50,282 nt of DNA from Candidatus Methanimicrococcus odontotermitis (GTDB lineage Archaea; Halobacteriota; Methanosarcinia; Methanosarcinales; Methanosarcinaceae), in contig JAITUZ010000021.1 of the NCBI GenBank assembly GCA_031286065.1, forward strand, positions 1-50,282, in the 5' to 3' direction. The notes beneath the pieces are model-generated. The model did not search any database. It was not told where the DNA came from and worked only from the letters and a program-made list of their open reading frames with translations. The position numbers and the translations under genes are program-made. This document shows positions 26,771-35,834 of this stretch, piece after piece; within the stretch, counting starts at the first letter, position 1, and each line of letters starts with the position of its first letter.

Positions 26771-27436
26771 TTGATAAATTTAGACGATCCCCTGATTCAC
26801 GGTTATCTGCTTCGCTTAATCGGCGAAGACGGCATCACATTGATCCAAAACATGCCGGAAGGCGAAGTCACGGACGAAGAAATCTGCAACGCGCTTAATC
26901 CGCTCCGCACGCTTTCAAAAGCGGCCGATGACAGAGTCAAAAAGCTGACTGTTGAAGTGAAAGCGTCCAAAGAAAAAGGCGAAGAAACGAAAAAGATTGA
27001 GAAGGAATTGGCGGCCGCTGAAAAAGAAGCCGCCGCCGCGAAAGGAAAAGTCGGCGATGAAAAAGAAATTACATTGAACACGGTCCGAAAAATCCTTTTC
27101 ATTCTTTATGAAAATAAATTCACCATCTGCCACAGAGAAAGAGACGCTAACAGCGGCTGGCTGACGTTCCGCTGGATGATCAATATGGACGGCATTTATC
27201 ACCAAATCGAGCGTGAAAAGAAAAAGCTGCACAGAAATCTGATCAAGCGCAAGGGGTATGAGGACAGCAACATTTTCTACGTCTGCCCGCAGAACTGTCT
27301 CCGCCTCGTCTTTGACGAAGCGACGGAAACGGAATTCCTCTGCCCGCTCTGCGGCGAAGATCTGGCTTTCCAAGACAATGAACCGTTTAAAGAACTCTTG
27401 GATAAAAGAATCGAAGAGTTTGAAGAAGCCGCCTGA
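26771..27436 (+). CDS. tfe: Transcription factor E alpha subunit with an internal charged insert
   Basis: This 221-aa TFIIE-alpha homologue assists DNA opening by archaeal RNA polymerase. It shows a winged helix (HGYLLRLIGEDG, NTVRKILFILYENK, then CHRERDANSGWLTFRW), a coiled-coil linker and a zinc ribbon with C172, C176, C191 and C194 (CPQNC...CPLCGEDL). Residues about 43-98 are a Lys/Glu/Ala-rich helical segment inserted between DEEICNAL and the recognition-helix region ITLNTVRKI. Family members of 160-180 aa lack it. The start is TTG; a GAGG motif ends about 9 bases upstream. Stop TGA, followed by a GC-rich hairpin. Confidence 0.92.
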   Translation: MINLDDPLIHGYLLRLIGEDGITLIQNMPEGEVTDEEICNALNPLRTLSKAADDRVKKLTVEVKASKEKGEETKKIEKELAAAEKEAAAAKGKVGDEKEITLNTVRKILFILYENKFTICHRERDANSGWLTFRWMINMDGIYHQIEREKKKLHRNLIKRKGYEDSNIFYVCPQNCLRLVFDEATETEFLCPLCGEDLAFQDNEPFKELLDKRIEEFEEAA

Positions 27437-27446
27437 ACATTTTTAT

Positions 27447-27469
27447 GCTTACGCCGCCCGCGCGTAAGC
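27447..27469 (+). terminator. Hairpin terminator after tfe
   Basis: GCTTACGC (27447-27454) and GCGTAAGC (27462-27469) form a perfect 8-bp stem with a 7-base loop, followed by GGTCTTTTATTTTA. It is 10 bases past the tfe stop. The same 8-mer pair recurs at 32524-32587. Confidence 0.7.
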
Positions 27470-27524
27470 GGTCTTTTATTTTAAAGGAAAAAAACGAAAT
27501 AAATGATTTTAACGGAGTTTTTAA

Positions 27525-28046
27525 ATGATTTCAAGGGAAGAAGCGCTTCAAATCCTCAAAGACGAAGGATGCGCAGAAAACGTCATCTTGCATTGCATCA
27601 CGGTTGCAGATGCCGCTCTTGAAATCGCTCAAAGGAATATTGAAAACAGCCGCGACGTTGATTTGCGGCTCGTTGAAATCGGCGGGCTTCTTCATGATTT
27701 GGGACGCGCGAAAACACACGGGATAGACCACGCCGTCGTCGGCGTCGAACTCGCGAAAAAACACGGCGTTGAAAAACCGGTTTTAGAAATTATCAAAAAA
27801 CATATCGGCGCGGGAATCACGAATGAAGAAGCGGCTTATTTCGGATTGCCCGAAGATGATTATTTTCCGCGGACGCGAGAAGAAAAAATTGTCGCGCACG
27901 CCGATAATATGGTCAAAGGTTCCAAAGTCATCACGCTGAAAAAAAGAAAAAAGCTTCTGAAAGAAAACGGCGCGGACGATGAAATCATTGAACGCGTCAA
28001 TACATTGGCGCGCGAAGTTGATCCTGAAATGAAAGGAAATAAATAA
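27525..28046 (+). CDS. HD-domain phosphohydrolase-like protein
   Basis: This is a 173-aa protein with the HD metal-binding signature: H23 in ILHCITVADAALEIA, HD in GGLLHDLGRAKTHG, H69 in DHAVVG, and HADN near residue 125. It fits the small archaeal HDIG family; the substrate, probably a nucleotide or phosphate ester, is unknown. The ATG is preceded by CGGAG at 8 bases. It stands alone between the tfe terminator and the psmB promoter region. Confidence 0.85.
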   Translation: MISREEALQILKDEGCAENVILHCITVADAALEIAQRNIENSRDVDLRLVEIGGLLHDLGRAKTHGIDHAVVGVELAKKHGVEKPVLEIIKKHIGAGITNEEAAYFGLPEDDYFPRTREEKIVAHADNMVKGSKVITLKKRKKLLKENGADDEIIERVNTLAREVDPEMKGNK

Positions 28047-28423
28047 CCGCAAAAAACGAAACAAGAAAAACAGAATAAACAAAACAAGAAAAAATAAGGG
28101 ATAAAGCAAAAAGGAAAATATATATACATCAAAAACGATTATGTCCTAAATTAGCATTATATAGCCGATGAGAGAGAGAGTCTTTTTCAAACCGGCTGTT
28201 ACTTCTGAGATTTTAACGGCTGAAAAGACGGATATCGGCCGCAATGCTTTACACTTCATTTTATGTTTTTAAAATTTATCCGGAAAATAAATTTTAAACA
28301 CTCTTGATTTTTATAAAATCAAAACAAGCAGTAAATTTCAGCGGACATATAATAGACATTTATTAAAATCAAACAATTTAATTAAACGATTTAAAATTCA
28401 AAAACAAAATAAGGTAACTTATC
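28047..28423. promoter_or_regulatory. Intergenic region ahead of psmB; possible small RNA
   Basis: This is 377 bases without a convincing ORF. AAATATATATACAT near 28114-28127 is a good plus-strand TATA box, much too far from psmB (28424) for a short leader. Downstream, AGCCG (28163-28167) and CGGCT (28193-28197) can pair and CGATGAG resembles a C box, so a small RNA from about 28150 is possible but unproven. GGACATATAATAGAC near 28342-28356 is a second TATA candidate better placed for psmB. Confidence 0.35.
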
Positions 28424-29047
28424 ATGGAACAAGAAGTATACAAAGGAACAACGACTGTCGGAATGATTTGTACGGACGGAATCGTTCTTGCCAGTGAAAG
28501 GCGCGCAACGATGGGACACTTTATCGCCAGCCGCGAAGCCAAAAAAGTGTACCGGATCAGCGACACCACAGGCCTGACAATCGCAGGCACTGTCGGCGAC
28601 GCGCAGCAGATTGTCCGCGCCATGACCGTCGAATCAAAACTTTATGAAATGAGACGCAAAGAACCGGTGACGATCAAAGGTCTTTCCACGATGCTTTCAA
28701 ATATGCTTAATTCTGTCAGAGGCTACGGCGTTCAGCTTTTAATCGGAGGCGTTGATAAAAACGGTCCGGCGCTTTATTCAATCGACGCGCTGGGCGGAAC
28801 GATCGAAGAAACGAGAGCGGTATCAACCGGCTCTGGATCTCCGATCGCCTACGGCGTGCTGGAAGACAATTATAAAGAAGGAATGAACGTGAACGAAGGC
28901 GCGCAGCTCGCAATCCGCGCGCTTCATAACGCAATGAAAAGAGACTCGGCTTCCGGAGACGCGATCAGCGTCGTAAAAATCACCGGCGGCAAGTTTATCA
29001 GAATGGAAGACGAAGAAGTCAACGAATACAGAAAAACATTAAACTGA
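28424..29047 (+). CDS. psmB: Proteasome beta subunit
   Basis: This 207-aa catalytic subunit of the 20S proteasome has a short propeptide (MEQEVYKG) cleaved before TTTVG, exposing the N-terminal threonine nucleophile. D and K active-site positions are visible in [16 protein letters not shown], and [12 protein letters not shown] near residue 136 is typical. The ATG is preceded by AAGGT about 9 bases upstream. There is no adjacent alpha-subunit gene. Stop TGA. Confidence 0.96.
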   Translation: MEQEVYKGTTTVGMICTDGIVLASERRATMGHFIASREAKKVYRISDTTGLTIAGTVGDAQQIVRAMTVESKLYEMRRKEPVTIKGLSTMLSNMLNSVRGYGVQLLIGGVDKNGPALYSIDALGGTIEETRAVSTGSGSPIAYGVLEDNYKEGMNVNEGAQLAIRALHNAMKRDSASGDAISVVKITGGKFIRMEDEEVNEYRKTLN

Positions 29048-29297
29048 TTCTGTATTTTTCAATTTCATTTTTACTCTTCAGCTCTTATAATTTGTTCTTA
29101 TATTTATTATAACATTGATTATGATTCAAATTCAATGACTGTGTTTTAAACGATTGCGTTTTAACACCATAAGGATTGATTTTTTTAAGTTTTTCATAAA
29201 GCAGAGCACCGAAATTAAATCGGCCGCCGGTTTAAGATTGCTTTTTGAAAACGTCACAGACAATACAACTGATTCATTATAAAAAAGGAAGAAAATA
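29048..29297. promoter_or_regulatory. Spacer psmB/aCPSF1
   Basis: These 250 AT-rich bases follow psmB. TATA-like ATATTTATTATAA occurs around 29099-29111, but no hairpin terminator or conserved element is obvious. The last bases carry AAAAAGGAAG, which is the ribosome binding site of the next gene. Confidence 0.35.
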
Positions 29298-31196
29298 ATG
29301 GCAATAGATGACGTTTTAACTGACCTTCAAACTAAAATCGAGAAAAATTTACCTGAAGGCGTAACCATTTCAGGCGTGAATTTTGAAGGTCCGCAATTAG
29401 TACTTTACACAGAAGAACCGAAAAAATTTGCCGATGACGGAAATATAATCAGAAACTTGGCCAAAGCGCTCCGTATCAGAATTGCGGTGCGCCCTGACCC
29501 GAAAGTTTTGGCAGAACCCGAGAAATCTATTGAAATCATTCATAAAATCGTTCCGGCGGACTCCGTTATTTCAAACTGCTATTTTGACCCTGACTCCGGC
29601 GAAGTGATTATCGAAGCCGAAAAACCGGGACTTGTCATCGGAAAACACGGCGACACGCTTCGTGAAATTACCAAAGAAATCGGCTGGATCCCAAAAGTCG
29701 CGAGAACGCCGCCGATCAAATCCAAAACCGTTAAAAATGTCCGCGATTTCATGAGAAATAATCTCAAAGAAAGAAAAGAAATTCTGCGTGATGTCGGCCG
29801 CAAAATCCACCGCGAATGCACACATACAGACCAATGGATCCGCGTGACCGGACTCGGCGGCAGCTTAGAAGTCGGCAGAAGCTGCTATCTCCTCTCAACG
29901 CCCGAATCTAAAATTATGATTGACTGCGGCGTCAACCTCGGCGCCGAAGACAAAACGCCTTACCTTTATGTTCCCGAAGTCAGCAATTTCAGTGAGCTGG
30001 ACGCTGTTGTGTTAACGCACGCTCACATGGATCATCAGGGACTGATTCCGCTGCTTTACAAATACGGTTATAACGGACCGGTGTACTGCACGCCGCCGAC
30101 CCGTGACATGACCGTTCTGCTCCAGCTGGATTACGTGGATATCGCCTCCAAAGAAGGTAAAAAAGTTCCCTACGACTCTTCGACCATTCAAAAAGAATTG
30201 CTTCATATGATTCCGCTCGACTACGAAGAAGTGACAGATATCGCGCCGGATATGAAACTGACGTTCCATAACGCAGGTCACATCATCGGCTCGGCGGTCG
30301 CGCATTTCCATATCGGCGACGGGCTTCACAACATTGTCTTTACGGGAGATTATAAATATGAACGAACGCGTCTTTTCGATCCGGCCGTCAACCGTTTCCC
30401 GCGTGTTGAAACCGTGATCACGGAAGCCACATACGGCAACAACAACGGTTATCAGACACCGCTGAGAGATGCCGAAAAGAATCTTCAGAAAATTATCCGC
30501 GACACCGTGAACCGCGGCGGCGCCGTTCTGATTCCGGCATTCGCTGTTGGCAGAAGTCAAGAAGTAATGATCGTTTTGGAAGAAGCCATTCGAAAAGGAT
30601 ATATCCCGAACGTTCCCGTTTATTTGGACGGCATGATTTGGGAAGCGACCGCGATTCACGCGACGCACCCCGAATATTTGAACAGTGAACTCAAAAAACA
30701 GATTTTCCAAAAAGGTCAAAATCCGTTTTTATCGGAGTCTTTCAAACAGGTCGACTCCAAAGACATGCGTGAAAAGATTTTAGAGGAACCGCACCCGTGC
30801 GTTATTATCGCGACATCAGGTATGATGACGGGCGGACCGGTCATGAGTTATTTCTACAAGCTGGCGCCGGACAGCCGCAACACGCTCGTCTTTGTCGGTT
30901 ATCAAGCGGACGGGACCATCGGCCGCCGCCTTCAGAAAGGATGGGCGGAAATCGCTGTGGGCAACAATAACACCGTCAAAGTCAACATGAGCGTGGAAAC
31001 GATTGACGGTTTCTCCGGTCACTCTGATGTCAGACAGCTTCATGAATACATCCGAAAAATGCAGCCCAAACCGGAGCGGATTTTCACCATTCACGGCGAT
31101 GAAAAATCATGCATTGAATTGGCGGAAGCGCTGCGCAAGAAAAACAGAATCGATGCGAAGCCGCTCGTGAATTTGGAAACATTCAGGATTTTGTAA
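29298..31196 (+). CDS. Archaeal CPSF1 ribonuclease / transcription termination factor (aCPSF1, FttA)
   Basis: This 632-aa protein has two N-terminal KH-type RNA-binding segments (residues 1-145, including [20 protein letters not shown]), a metallo-beta-lactamase fold with [10 protein letters not shown] and AGHIIGSAV, and a beta-CASP part ([29 protein letters not shown]). Known archaeal homologues cut nascent RNA at U-rich sites and drive termination. AAAGGA precedes the ATG by about 8 bases. Two related hairpins follow its stop. Confidence 0.96.
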   Translation: MAIDDVLTDLQTKIEKNLPEGVTISGVNFEGPQLVLYTEEPKKFADDGNIIRNLAKALRIRIAVRPDPKVLAEPEKSIEIIHKIVPADSVISNCYFDPDSGEVIIEAEKPGLVIGKHGDTLREITKEIGWIPKVARTPPIKSKTVKNVRDFMRNNLKERKEILRDVGRKIHRECTHTDQWIRVTGLGGSLEVGRSCYLLSTPESKIMIDCGVNLGAEDKTPYLYVPEVSNFSELDAVVLTHAHMDHQGLIPLLYKYGYNGPVYCTPPTRDMTVLLQLDYVDIASKEGKKVPYDSSTIQKELLHMIPLDYEEVTDIAPDMKLTFHNAGHIIGSAVAHFHIGDGLHNIVFTGDYKYERTRLFDPAVNRFPRVETVITEATYGNNNGYQTPLRDAEKNLQKIIRDTVNRGGAVLIPAFAVGRSQEVMIVLEEAIRKGYIPNVPVYLDGMIWEATAIHATHPEYLNSELKKQIFQKGQNPFLSESFKQVDSKDMREKILEEPHPCVIIATSGMMTGGPVMSYFYKLAPDSRNTLVFVGYQADGTIGRRLQKGWAEIAVGNNNTVKVNMSVETIDGFSGHSDVRQLHEYIRKMQPKPERIFTIHGDEKSCIELAEALRKKNRIDAKPLVNLETFRIL

Positions 31197-31197
31197 A

Positions 31198-31228
31198 AAA
31201 AAATCGCTCGCTTCGCTCACGATTTTTT
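31198..31228 (+). terminator. Hairpin directly after aCPSF1 gene
   Basis: AAAAAATCG (31198-31206) and CGATTTTTT (31220-31228) pair, with the loop CTCGCTTCGCTCA. The stem starts right after the TAA stop and ends in a T-run. Confidence 0.65.
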
Positions 31229-31260
31229 AAAAGGGGCCGTTTCAGGGCGATGTTTATGGA

Positions 31261-31281
31261 AAAATCGCTTCGCGATTTTTC
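31261..31281 (+). terminator. Second hairpin, related in sequence
   Basis: AAAAATCGC (31261-31269) and GCGATTTTT (31273-31281) form a perfect 9-bp stem with a TTC loop. Its stem shares the AAAATCG/CGATTTT core with the hairpin at 31198-31228, suggesting a duplicated terminator. Confidence 0.65.
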
Positions 31282-31402
31282 GGACGCGCTGTAAAACCGC
31301 GTTTGACTGAAAAAAAACAAATGTTGTTCAGATGCCGCCTGATTATCGGCGGCCGGCATTTTTTCGAATAAATACAGGGCGAATACTTTTCGGGAGTAAA
31401 AT

Positions 31403-32515
31403 ATGACGGAGAAATTGACGGTCATCGAGCGGGATGAAAGCGGCTCTTACAATAACTTTTTAACGGACGGGTGCCGTTGCTGCCGCGAGGGCGCGAAAAT
31501 GGTTTTGTTTGTGACGGGAATTTGTCACAGAGAATGTTTTTTTTGTCCGCTTTCGGAAGAGCGGAAAAATCTGGATGTTGTTTTCGCGAATGAGCGCGCT
31601 GTTTTTTCAGACGCCGACATTTTGGAAGAAGCGCGTTCCATGGATTCCGAAGGCACGGGAATTACCGGCGGCGAACCGCTTTTGGAATTGGAACGGGTGA
31701 TTCGTTATATCCGTCTTCTGAAAAATGAATTCGGGAAAGAGCATCATATTCATCTTTATACATCTGCCGCGCCGGCCGCCGATGTTTTGAAAAAGCTTTC
31801 CGATGCCGGCTTGGATGAAATTCGATTTCATCCGCCGGCTGAACTCTGGAAAAATCTGCCGGGCTCCGTTTACGCCGAATCACTGAAAACGGCTTAGGAA
31901 AACGGAATTTGCGCCGGATTTGAAATTCCTGCGATTGACGGCGCCGAAGGGGTTGCCGAATTTGTTAAAAACGCCGGCGGTTTTTTAAATTTAAACGAGT
32001 TGGAATTTTCGGATACAAATGCGGAAGAGATGAAAAAGCGCGGATACGTTTTGATCGATAATGAATCAAATACGGCGCGCGGTTCCGCCGAAATCGCCGA
32101 AAAAGCGTTTGTGACAGGCGGCGCGGCGGACAGCGGCGGCGCCCGCGTAAATTTCTGTTCATCAAGATATAAAGACGCGGTCCAGCTGCGCCTCAGACTT
32201 TTGAGAACGGCGCGGCAATACGCCCGCCCGTTTGATGAAATCACGGAAGACGGAACGATTCTTTTCGGGCGGATAGAAATACCGGAAACTTCAGCAGATC
32301 GATTGATCTTGTTTTTGAAGGAAAATGAACTGCCCGAAGAAGCGTACGCCGTCGGCGGTTCAAAAAACAGGATTGAAACCGCCGCCGGAATCGCCGAAGA
32401 ATTGGCGGCGATTTTTGAAGAAGAAGGAACGGATTTTGAAAAAATAAGGATTTGGATCATTGAACAATATCCGTTTGAAGGCGGCTTCGTTGTCGGCAGC
32501 GAGCGCATTTACTGA
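31403..32515 (+). CDS. Radical SAM protein with in-frame UAG
   Basis: The frame runs 370 aa if the TAG at codon 165 is read through. The first part has CHRECFFC (C41, C45, C48), TGGEP and a preceding CRCC, typical of a family of archaeal radical SAM proteins related to pyruvate-formate-lyase-activating enzymes. The second part (FEIPAIDGAEGVAEFV, FLNLNELEFSDTNAEEM, YKDAVQLRLRLLR, EQYPFEGG) continues the same family in the same frame without a ribosome binding site at a restart, so one UAG-containing gene is more likely than two. Start ATG, with a GGGAGTAAAAT sequence upstream. Function unknown. Confidence 0.82.
31895..31897 (+). other. In-frame TAG in radical SAM gene, probable pyrrolysine codon
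   Basis: TAG stands between GCT and GAA. The frame continues 205 codons after it with family-like sequence. As in cdhC, the interruption is a single TAG with no frameshift and no other stop codon. Confidence 0.7.
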
Positions 32516-32523
32516 TATTTAAA

Positions 32524-32587
32524 GCTTACGCGTAAAAATTTATAAAGGATTAATCTCTATAGAACATAAATCCGCCGATGCGTAAGC
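32524..32587. repeat. Inverted repeat GCTTACGC ... GCGTAAGC
   Basis: GCTTACGC (32524-32531) and GCGTAAGC (32580-32587) are separated by 48 bases. A second inverted pair CCGCC/GGCGG flanks the right arm, and CCGTTTTTC follows it. It lies between the radical SAM gene and the DUF2551 gene and may act as a terminator. The 8-mers are identical to those of the hairpin after tfe. Confidence 0.55.
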
Positions 32588-32667
32588 CGTTTTTCATGGC
32601 GGCTAAAGCGTCAAAAAAGATTTAATTTTATAACACGGCAAATTGGGTTAAAATCAATTTAAAACGA

Positions 32668-32991
32668 TTGGGGGTATCGGGGCTGCAATCATCAGAAGAC
32701 AGAGTAAAAGAAAGATTGGAAAAATATCTTTCAAGAGATGAAAACGGAATACGAAAAATTGTGTTGAATTTGTTTATTACAGGCAACAAATTCACGACCG
32801 GAGACGTTTACAAATATTTGGAGCAGGAAAGCTGTGACGTCAGTTACAGAGGCGTTTCCGCCATGGTCGGTTTAATGAACACGAGACTCGGTATATTAAG
32901 TATAAACGTTACCGGCGATCATAATATTTATTCATTGAAAGATGACTACAAAACGGTTGTCCAATCCATTCTGACTCATGCCGCTCAATAA
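32668..32991 (+). CDS. DUF2551 family protein
   Basis: This 107-aa protein contains the conserved pattern YLSRDENGIRKIVLNLF, then KFTTGDVYKYL, then YRGVSAMVGLMNTRLGIL and GDHNIYSLK of a Methanosarcinales protein family of unknown function. The predicted fold is a winged helix, so DNA binding is plausible. The start codon is TTG without a clear Shine-Dalgarno sequence; TTTAATTTTATAAC about 35-45 bases upstream could be a TATA box of a short-leader or leaderless transcript. Confidence 0.8.
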   Translation: MGVSGLQSSEDRVKERLEKYLSRDENGIRKIVLNLFITGNKFTTGDVYKYLEQESCDVSYRGVSAMVGLMNTRLGILSINVTGDHNIYSLKDDYKTVVQSILTHAAQ

Positions 32992-33156
32992 TTTTGAGCG
33001 TGTTTTTTATCCCGTATTTTCAAAAACAAACAAAATGATGTTGAATAGGCATTTTTTTGACTTTATTTGACGGATTTTGTTTTTTTGGCAGTGCATTTAT
33101 ATTTATTCCGTTGCGAATGATTTTGTTTGATTAAAATAAAATGAACGGTTGCTGTT

Positions 33157-34029
33157 ATGTCTCAAATAAATAGAAAACGGGAATCAAGGGCATTCCTGCG
33201 TTCCGCCGAACAAATTCCGGAACACATCGCTTTTATTATGGACGGCAATCGCAGATACGCGCACCAAAAAGGCAAAGAAGCGGACTACGGGCATGCCGCC
33301 GGCGTTTCCGCGGTTGAGAATATGCTTCATTGGACGTATTTGGCGAAAATAAAACACATAACGATTTACGCGTTTTCAACTGAAAATTTCAAGCGCGACC
33401 CGTCGGAAGTGGAAAATATTTTTGAGCTTCTTGAAAAGATGCTTTGCAAGATTTCAGCCGATGAAAAAATCCTGAAGAAAAAAATCAGGATCCGGATGAT
33501 TGGAGAAACGGGCAGTCTGCCGGAAAAAACGCTGAAAACGTTTAAAGAATTGGAAGAAAAAACCGCCGGCAATGATAAAATGTTTTTAAACGTCGCCCTC
33601 GCTTACGGCGGGCGCGGCGATATCACGCAGGCGTTTGAAAGGATTGCGGAAGACACGGTTTATAACAAAGAAGAAAAGCCGGCCGGCGGAATTTTATCGG
33701 ACGAAGAACTCTCAAAATATCTTTTCCCGTTTTCTGATGAGATCGTCCCGGGCGTTGACTTTTTGATACGCACGGGCGACGAGCGCAGAACATCCAATTT
33801 TTTGCCGTGGCAGGCGAACGGAAATAACGCTGTCGTCTGCTATTACAGTAAATTTTGGCCGGAATTTACATTTAAAGACCTGTTTTATACGCTGAGGATT
33901 TACGGCCGCGCGATAGAAGAGCGCAGAAAAGATGAAGCGCGGCGGCAGAAAAAAATTGACGCGTTTTTGGCGGACTTGAAGAGCTGCGACGCGGCGGCGC
34001 GCGCAGAACAGCCCGTTTTAAGAAAGTGA
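33157..34029 (+). CDS. uppS: Cis-prenyltransferase (undecaprenyl diphosphate synthase family)
   Basis: This 290-aa enzyme extends an allylic diphosphate with isopentenyl diphosphate in cis configuration, making the polyprenol carrier for glycan assembly. Signatures are IAFIMDGNRRYA, GHAAGV, YAFSTENFKR, ALAYGGRGDI and LIRTGDERRTSNFLPWQ. In archaea the product lipid carrier would serve surface-glycan synthesis such as that of the island at 7-17 kb. A basic, helical C-terminal tail of about 35 residues is an extension. Stop TGA. Confidence 0.95.
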   Translation: MSQINRKRESRAFLRSAEQIPEHIAFIMDGNRRYAHQKGKEADYGHAAGVSAVENMLHWTYLAKIKHITIYAFSTENFKRDPSEVENIFELLEKMLCKISADEKILKKKIRIRMIGETGSLPEKTLKTFKELEEKTAGNDKMFLNVALAYGGRGDITQAFERIAEDTVYNKEEKPAGGILSDEELSKYLFPFSDEIVPGVDFLIRTGDERRTSNFLPWQANGNNAVVCYYSKFWPEFTFKDLFYTLRIYGRAIEERRKDEARRQKKIDAFLADLKSCDAAARAEQPVLRK

Positions 34030-34074
34030 CGAAAAAACAGGTGCGGTTTTTTAAAAAAAGAGAAGATGAAAAAA

Positions 34075-35532
34075 TCATTTGCCGCTGTCGTCAACAACGA
34101 GAATGTGATCTTTTTCTTTGCTGTCTTTTTGAACGCAATCGCTGTTTTCCTGACAATAAAGGATTTCATCAATCGTTTCTGCCGTAATCAATTCGCCGGG
34201 AATGCAGATCGGAATGCCGGGCGGATAAATCATCACGGCTTCGGCGGCGACGCAGCCGACCGCTTCGCCGATTTTCACCGAGATTTTATCGGCGTAAAAC
34301 GCCTGCCTCGGAGACATGATTTGCGGCGGGACGTAAACGATTTCTTCGGGAATGTCCAGCATTTCATATTTACCGTAATACGTTTCAGACAAATCTTTAA
34401 ACGCGTCGACAAGTTTCCAAATCGTTTCCTTCGTATCACCGACGCCGATGACGGCTAAAACAATTGTCGGCTCAGCCAGTTCCATTTGAATGCCGTATTT
34501 TTCGAACATGATGTCGTAAACGTCAAAACCGTCCAGCCCGAGTTTCGTTACATTGATAACGATTTTTGTCGGGTCGTAAGTCATTGTCGTGACCCCTTCG
34601 TTTTCATCCAAAACGGAAAGCCCCGGAATTTTGGAAATTTCTTTTTTTACTTTGCGGCATTCGCGAACGAGTTCGTAAAAGATTTCTTCGCCTTGCGTCG
34701 CCAAAAGTTTACGGGAAGATTCCAAAGATGCCATCAGTAAGTAGCTCGGGCTCGTCGTATGGAACATCAGAACGCGTTTTTTTACGGAATGGTATTTGAC
34801 CAAACCTTCATTATGCAGAAGCATCGCGCTCTGCGTGAGCGAGCCGCCGGTTTTGTGCGTGCTGGCGACAACCAAGTCGGCGCCGAATTCAATCGCGGAT
34901 TTCGGAAGCGCGGACGAAAAAGAAAAATGAGCCCCATGCGCCTGGTCTACCATCACGACAATATCTTTGCTGTGCGCATAGTTAACAATTCGTTCCATAT
35001 CGGCGCACGCGCCGTAATAAGTCGGATAGACTAAAAAAAGAGCTTTCGCGTCCGGATTGGCTTCAACGTACTTCTGAATCGTTTTCAGTGTCATGCCGCT
35101 GGCAATGCCGAAATTCTGATTGATTTCCGGTTCCATAAAAATGGGAATCGCGCCGGACAGGATCAATGAATTTGTTACGGATTTATGCGCGTTTCTCGGG
35201 ATGAGAATTTTTTCGCCGTCATAACAAACCGTCATGATCATGATCTGAACGCCGCTGCTGCTGCCGTTGACCAGATAAAAAGCGTTATCGGCTTTATACG
35301 CTTCAGCCGCCAGCTCCAAAGATTCTTTGATAACGCCTTTGGGACGCGCGAAAGTATCCAAACCGACAGGAGAATTAACATCCATTAAATAAATTTCTTT
35401 GCCGACCAGCTTCCGGAAATCATCTTCGCGGATTCCTCTTTTGTGGCCGGGGACATCATATGACGTGATATTTTTTTTATCATATTCACGCAATGCATCA
35501 ATAATAGGGGTAGCATTTTGGTCCATTGACAA
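34075..35532 (-). CDS. Orn/Lys/Arg-type PLP decarboxylase
   Basis: This is a fold-type I decarboxylase of about 485 aa. The PLP lysine is in STHKTGG; VDQAHGAHF, GSSSGVQ, NAHKS and GIPICIPGE are hallmarks of the ornithine/lysine/arginine decarboxylase major domain. The substrate is not decided by sequence. The frame opens at 35646, but the first 38 residues lack homology. TTG at 35532 has AGAGG six bases upstream and is preferred; ATG at 35526 is two codons further in. It converges with uppS with a 45-base gap and is divergent from the HIT gene. Stop TGA. Confidence 0.9.
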   Translation of the reverse strand: MSMDQNATPIIDALREYDKKNITSYDVPGHKRGIREDDFRKLVGKEIYLMDVNSPVGLDTFARPKGVIKESLELAAEAYKADNAFYLVNGSSSGVQIMIMTVCYDGEKILIPRNAHKSVTNSLILSGAIPIFMEPEINQNFGIASGMTLKTIQKYVEANPDAKALFLVYPTYYGACADMERIVNYAHSKDIVVMVDQAHGAHFSFSSALPKSAIEFGADLVVASTHKTGGSLTQSAMLLHNEGLVKYHSVKKRVLMFHTTSPSYLLMASLESSRKLLATQGEEIFYELVRECRKVKKEISKIPGLSVLDENEGVTTMTYDPTKIVINVTKLGLDGFDVYDIMFEKYGIQMELAEPTIVLAVIGVGDTKETIWKLVDAFKDLSETYYGKYEMLDIPEEIVYVPPQIMSPRQAFYADKISVKIGEAVGCVAAEAVMIYPPGIPICIPGELITAETIDEILYCQENSDCVQKDSKEKDHILVVDDSGK

Positions 35533-35834
35533 GTATAACCTCTGATTTATTTCAACAAGAGAACAAAACGGTATGGGGACATGATTAAAACAGATATTTT
35601 GGAACAGAGGTGTTTTTAGATATCCGTGTTCGCCTTTTTCCGTCAAAATAAATTAAATAAAGTCATAAAAAGATTTCAATATTTAAAACTAGTCCTTCCA
35701 TTCAATATTTAAAGCTTTGAAATGCTTTAAAATGATTAGATGTAATTAATGAAACGGCAAAACTTAATAGGATTCTGACATTTCAGACTTTAAACGAAAA
35801 TCAAACCGAAAAATAAAATAAAACAGGTGGCAAA
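35533..35834. promoter_or_regulatory. Divergent promoter region with direct repeat
   Basis: About 300 bases lie between the decarboxylase (minus) and the HIT gene (plus). TTCAATATTTAAA is repeated exactly at 35675-35687 and 35701-35713 (period 26 bases); each copy contains a TATA-like ATATTTAAA. The repeats could be paired TATA elements or a binding site. Confidence 0.5.

Noticed and set aside
31894-32508. Minus-strand frame opposite the second half of the radical SAM gene
   Set aside because: Ser/Pro/Phe-rich shadow. The plus-strand frame has family-like sequence and joins the first half through a single TAG.
31403-32515. Reading the radical SAM region as two separate genes or a simple pseudogene
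   Set aside because: There is no restart signal near 32000, no frameshift, and sequence right after the TAG is still family-like, so one UAG-containing gene is preferred, although a recent nonsense mutation is not excluded.
34075-34458. 130-aa plus-strand ORF starting at 34066
   Set aside because: Antisense shadow of the PLP decarboxylase C-terminus.
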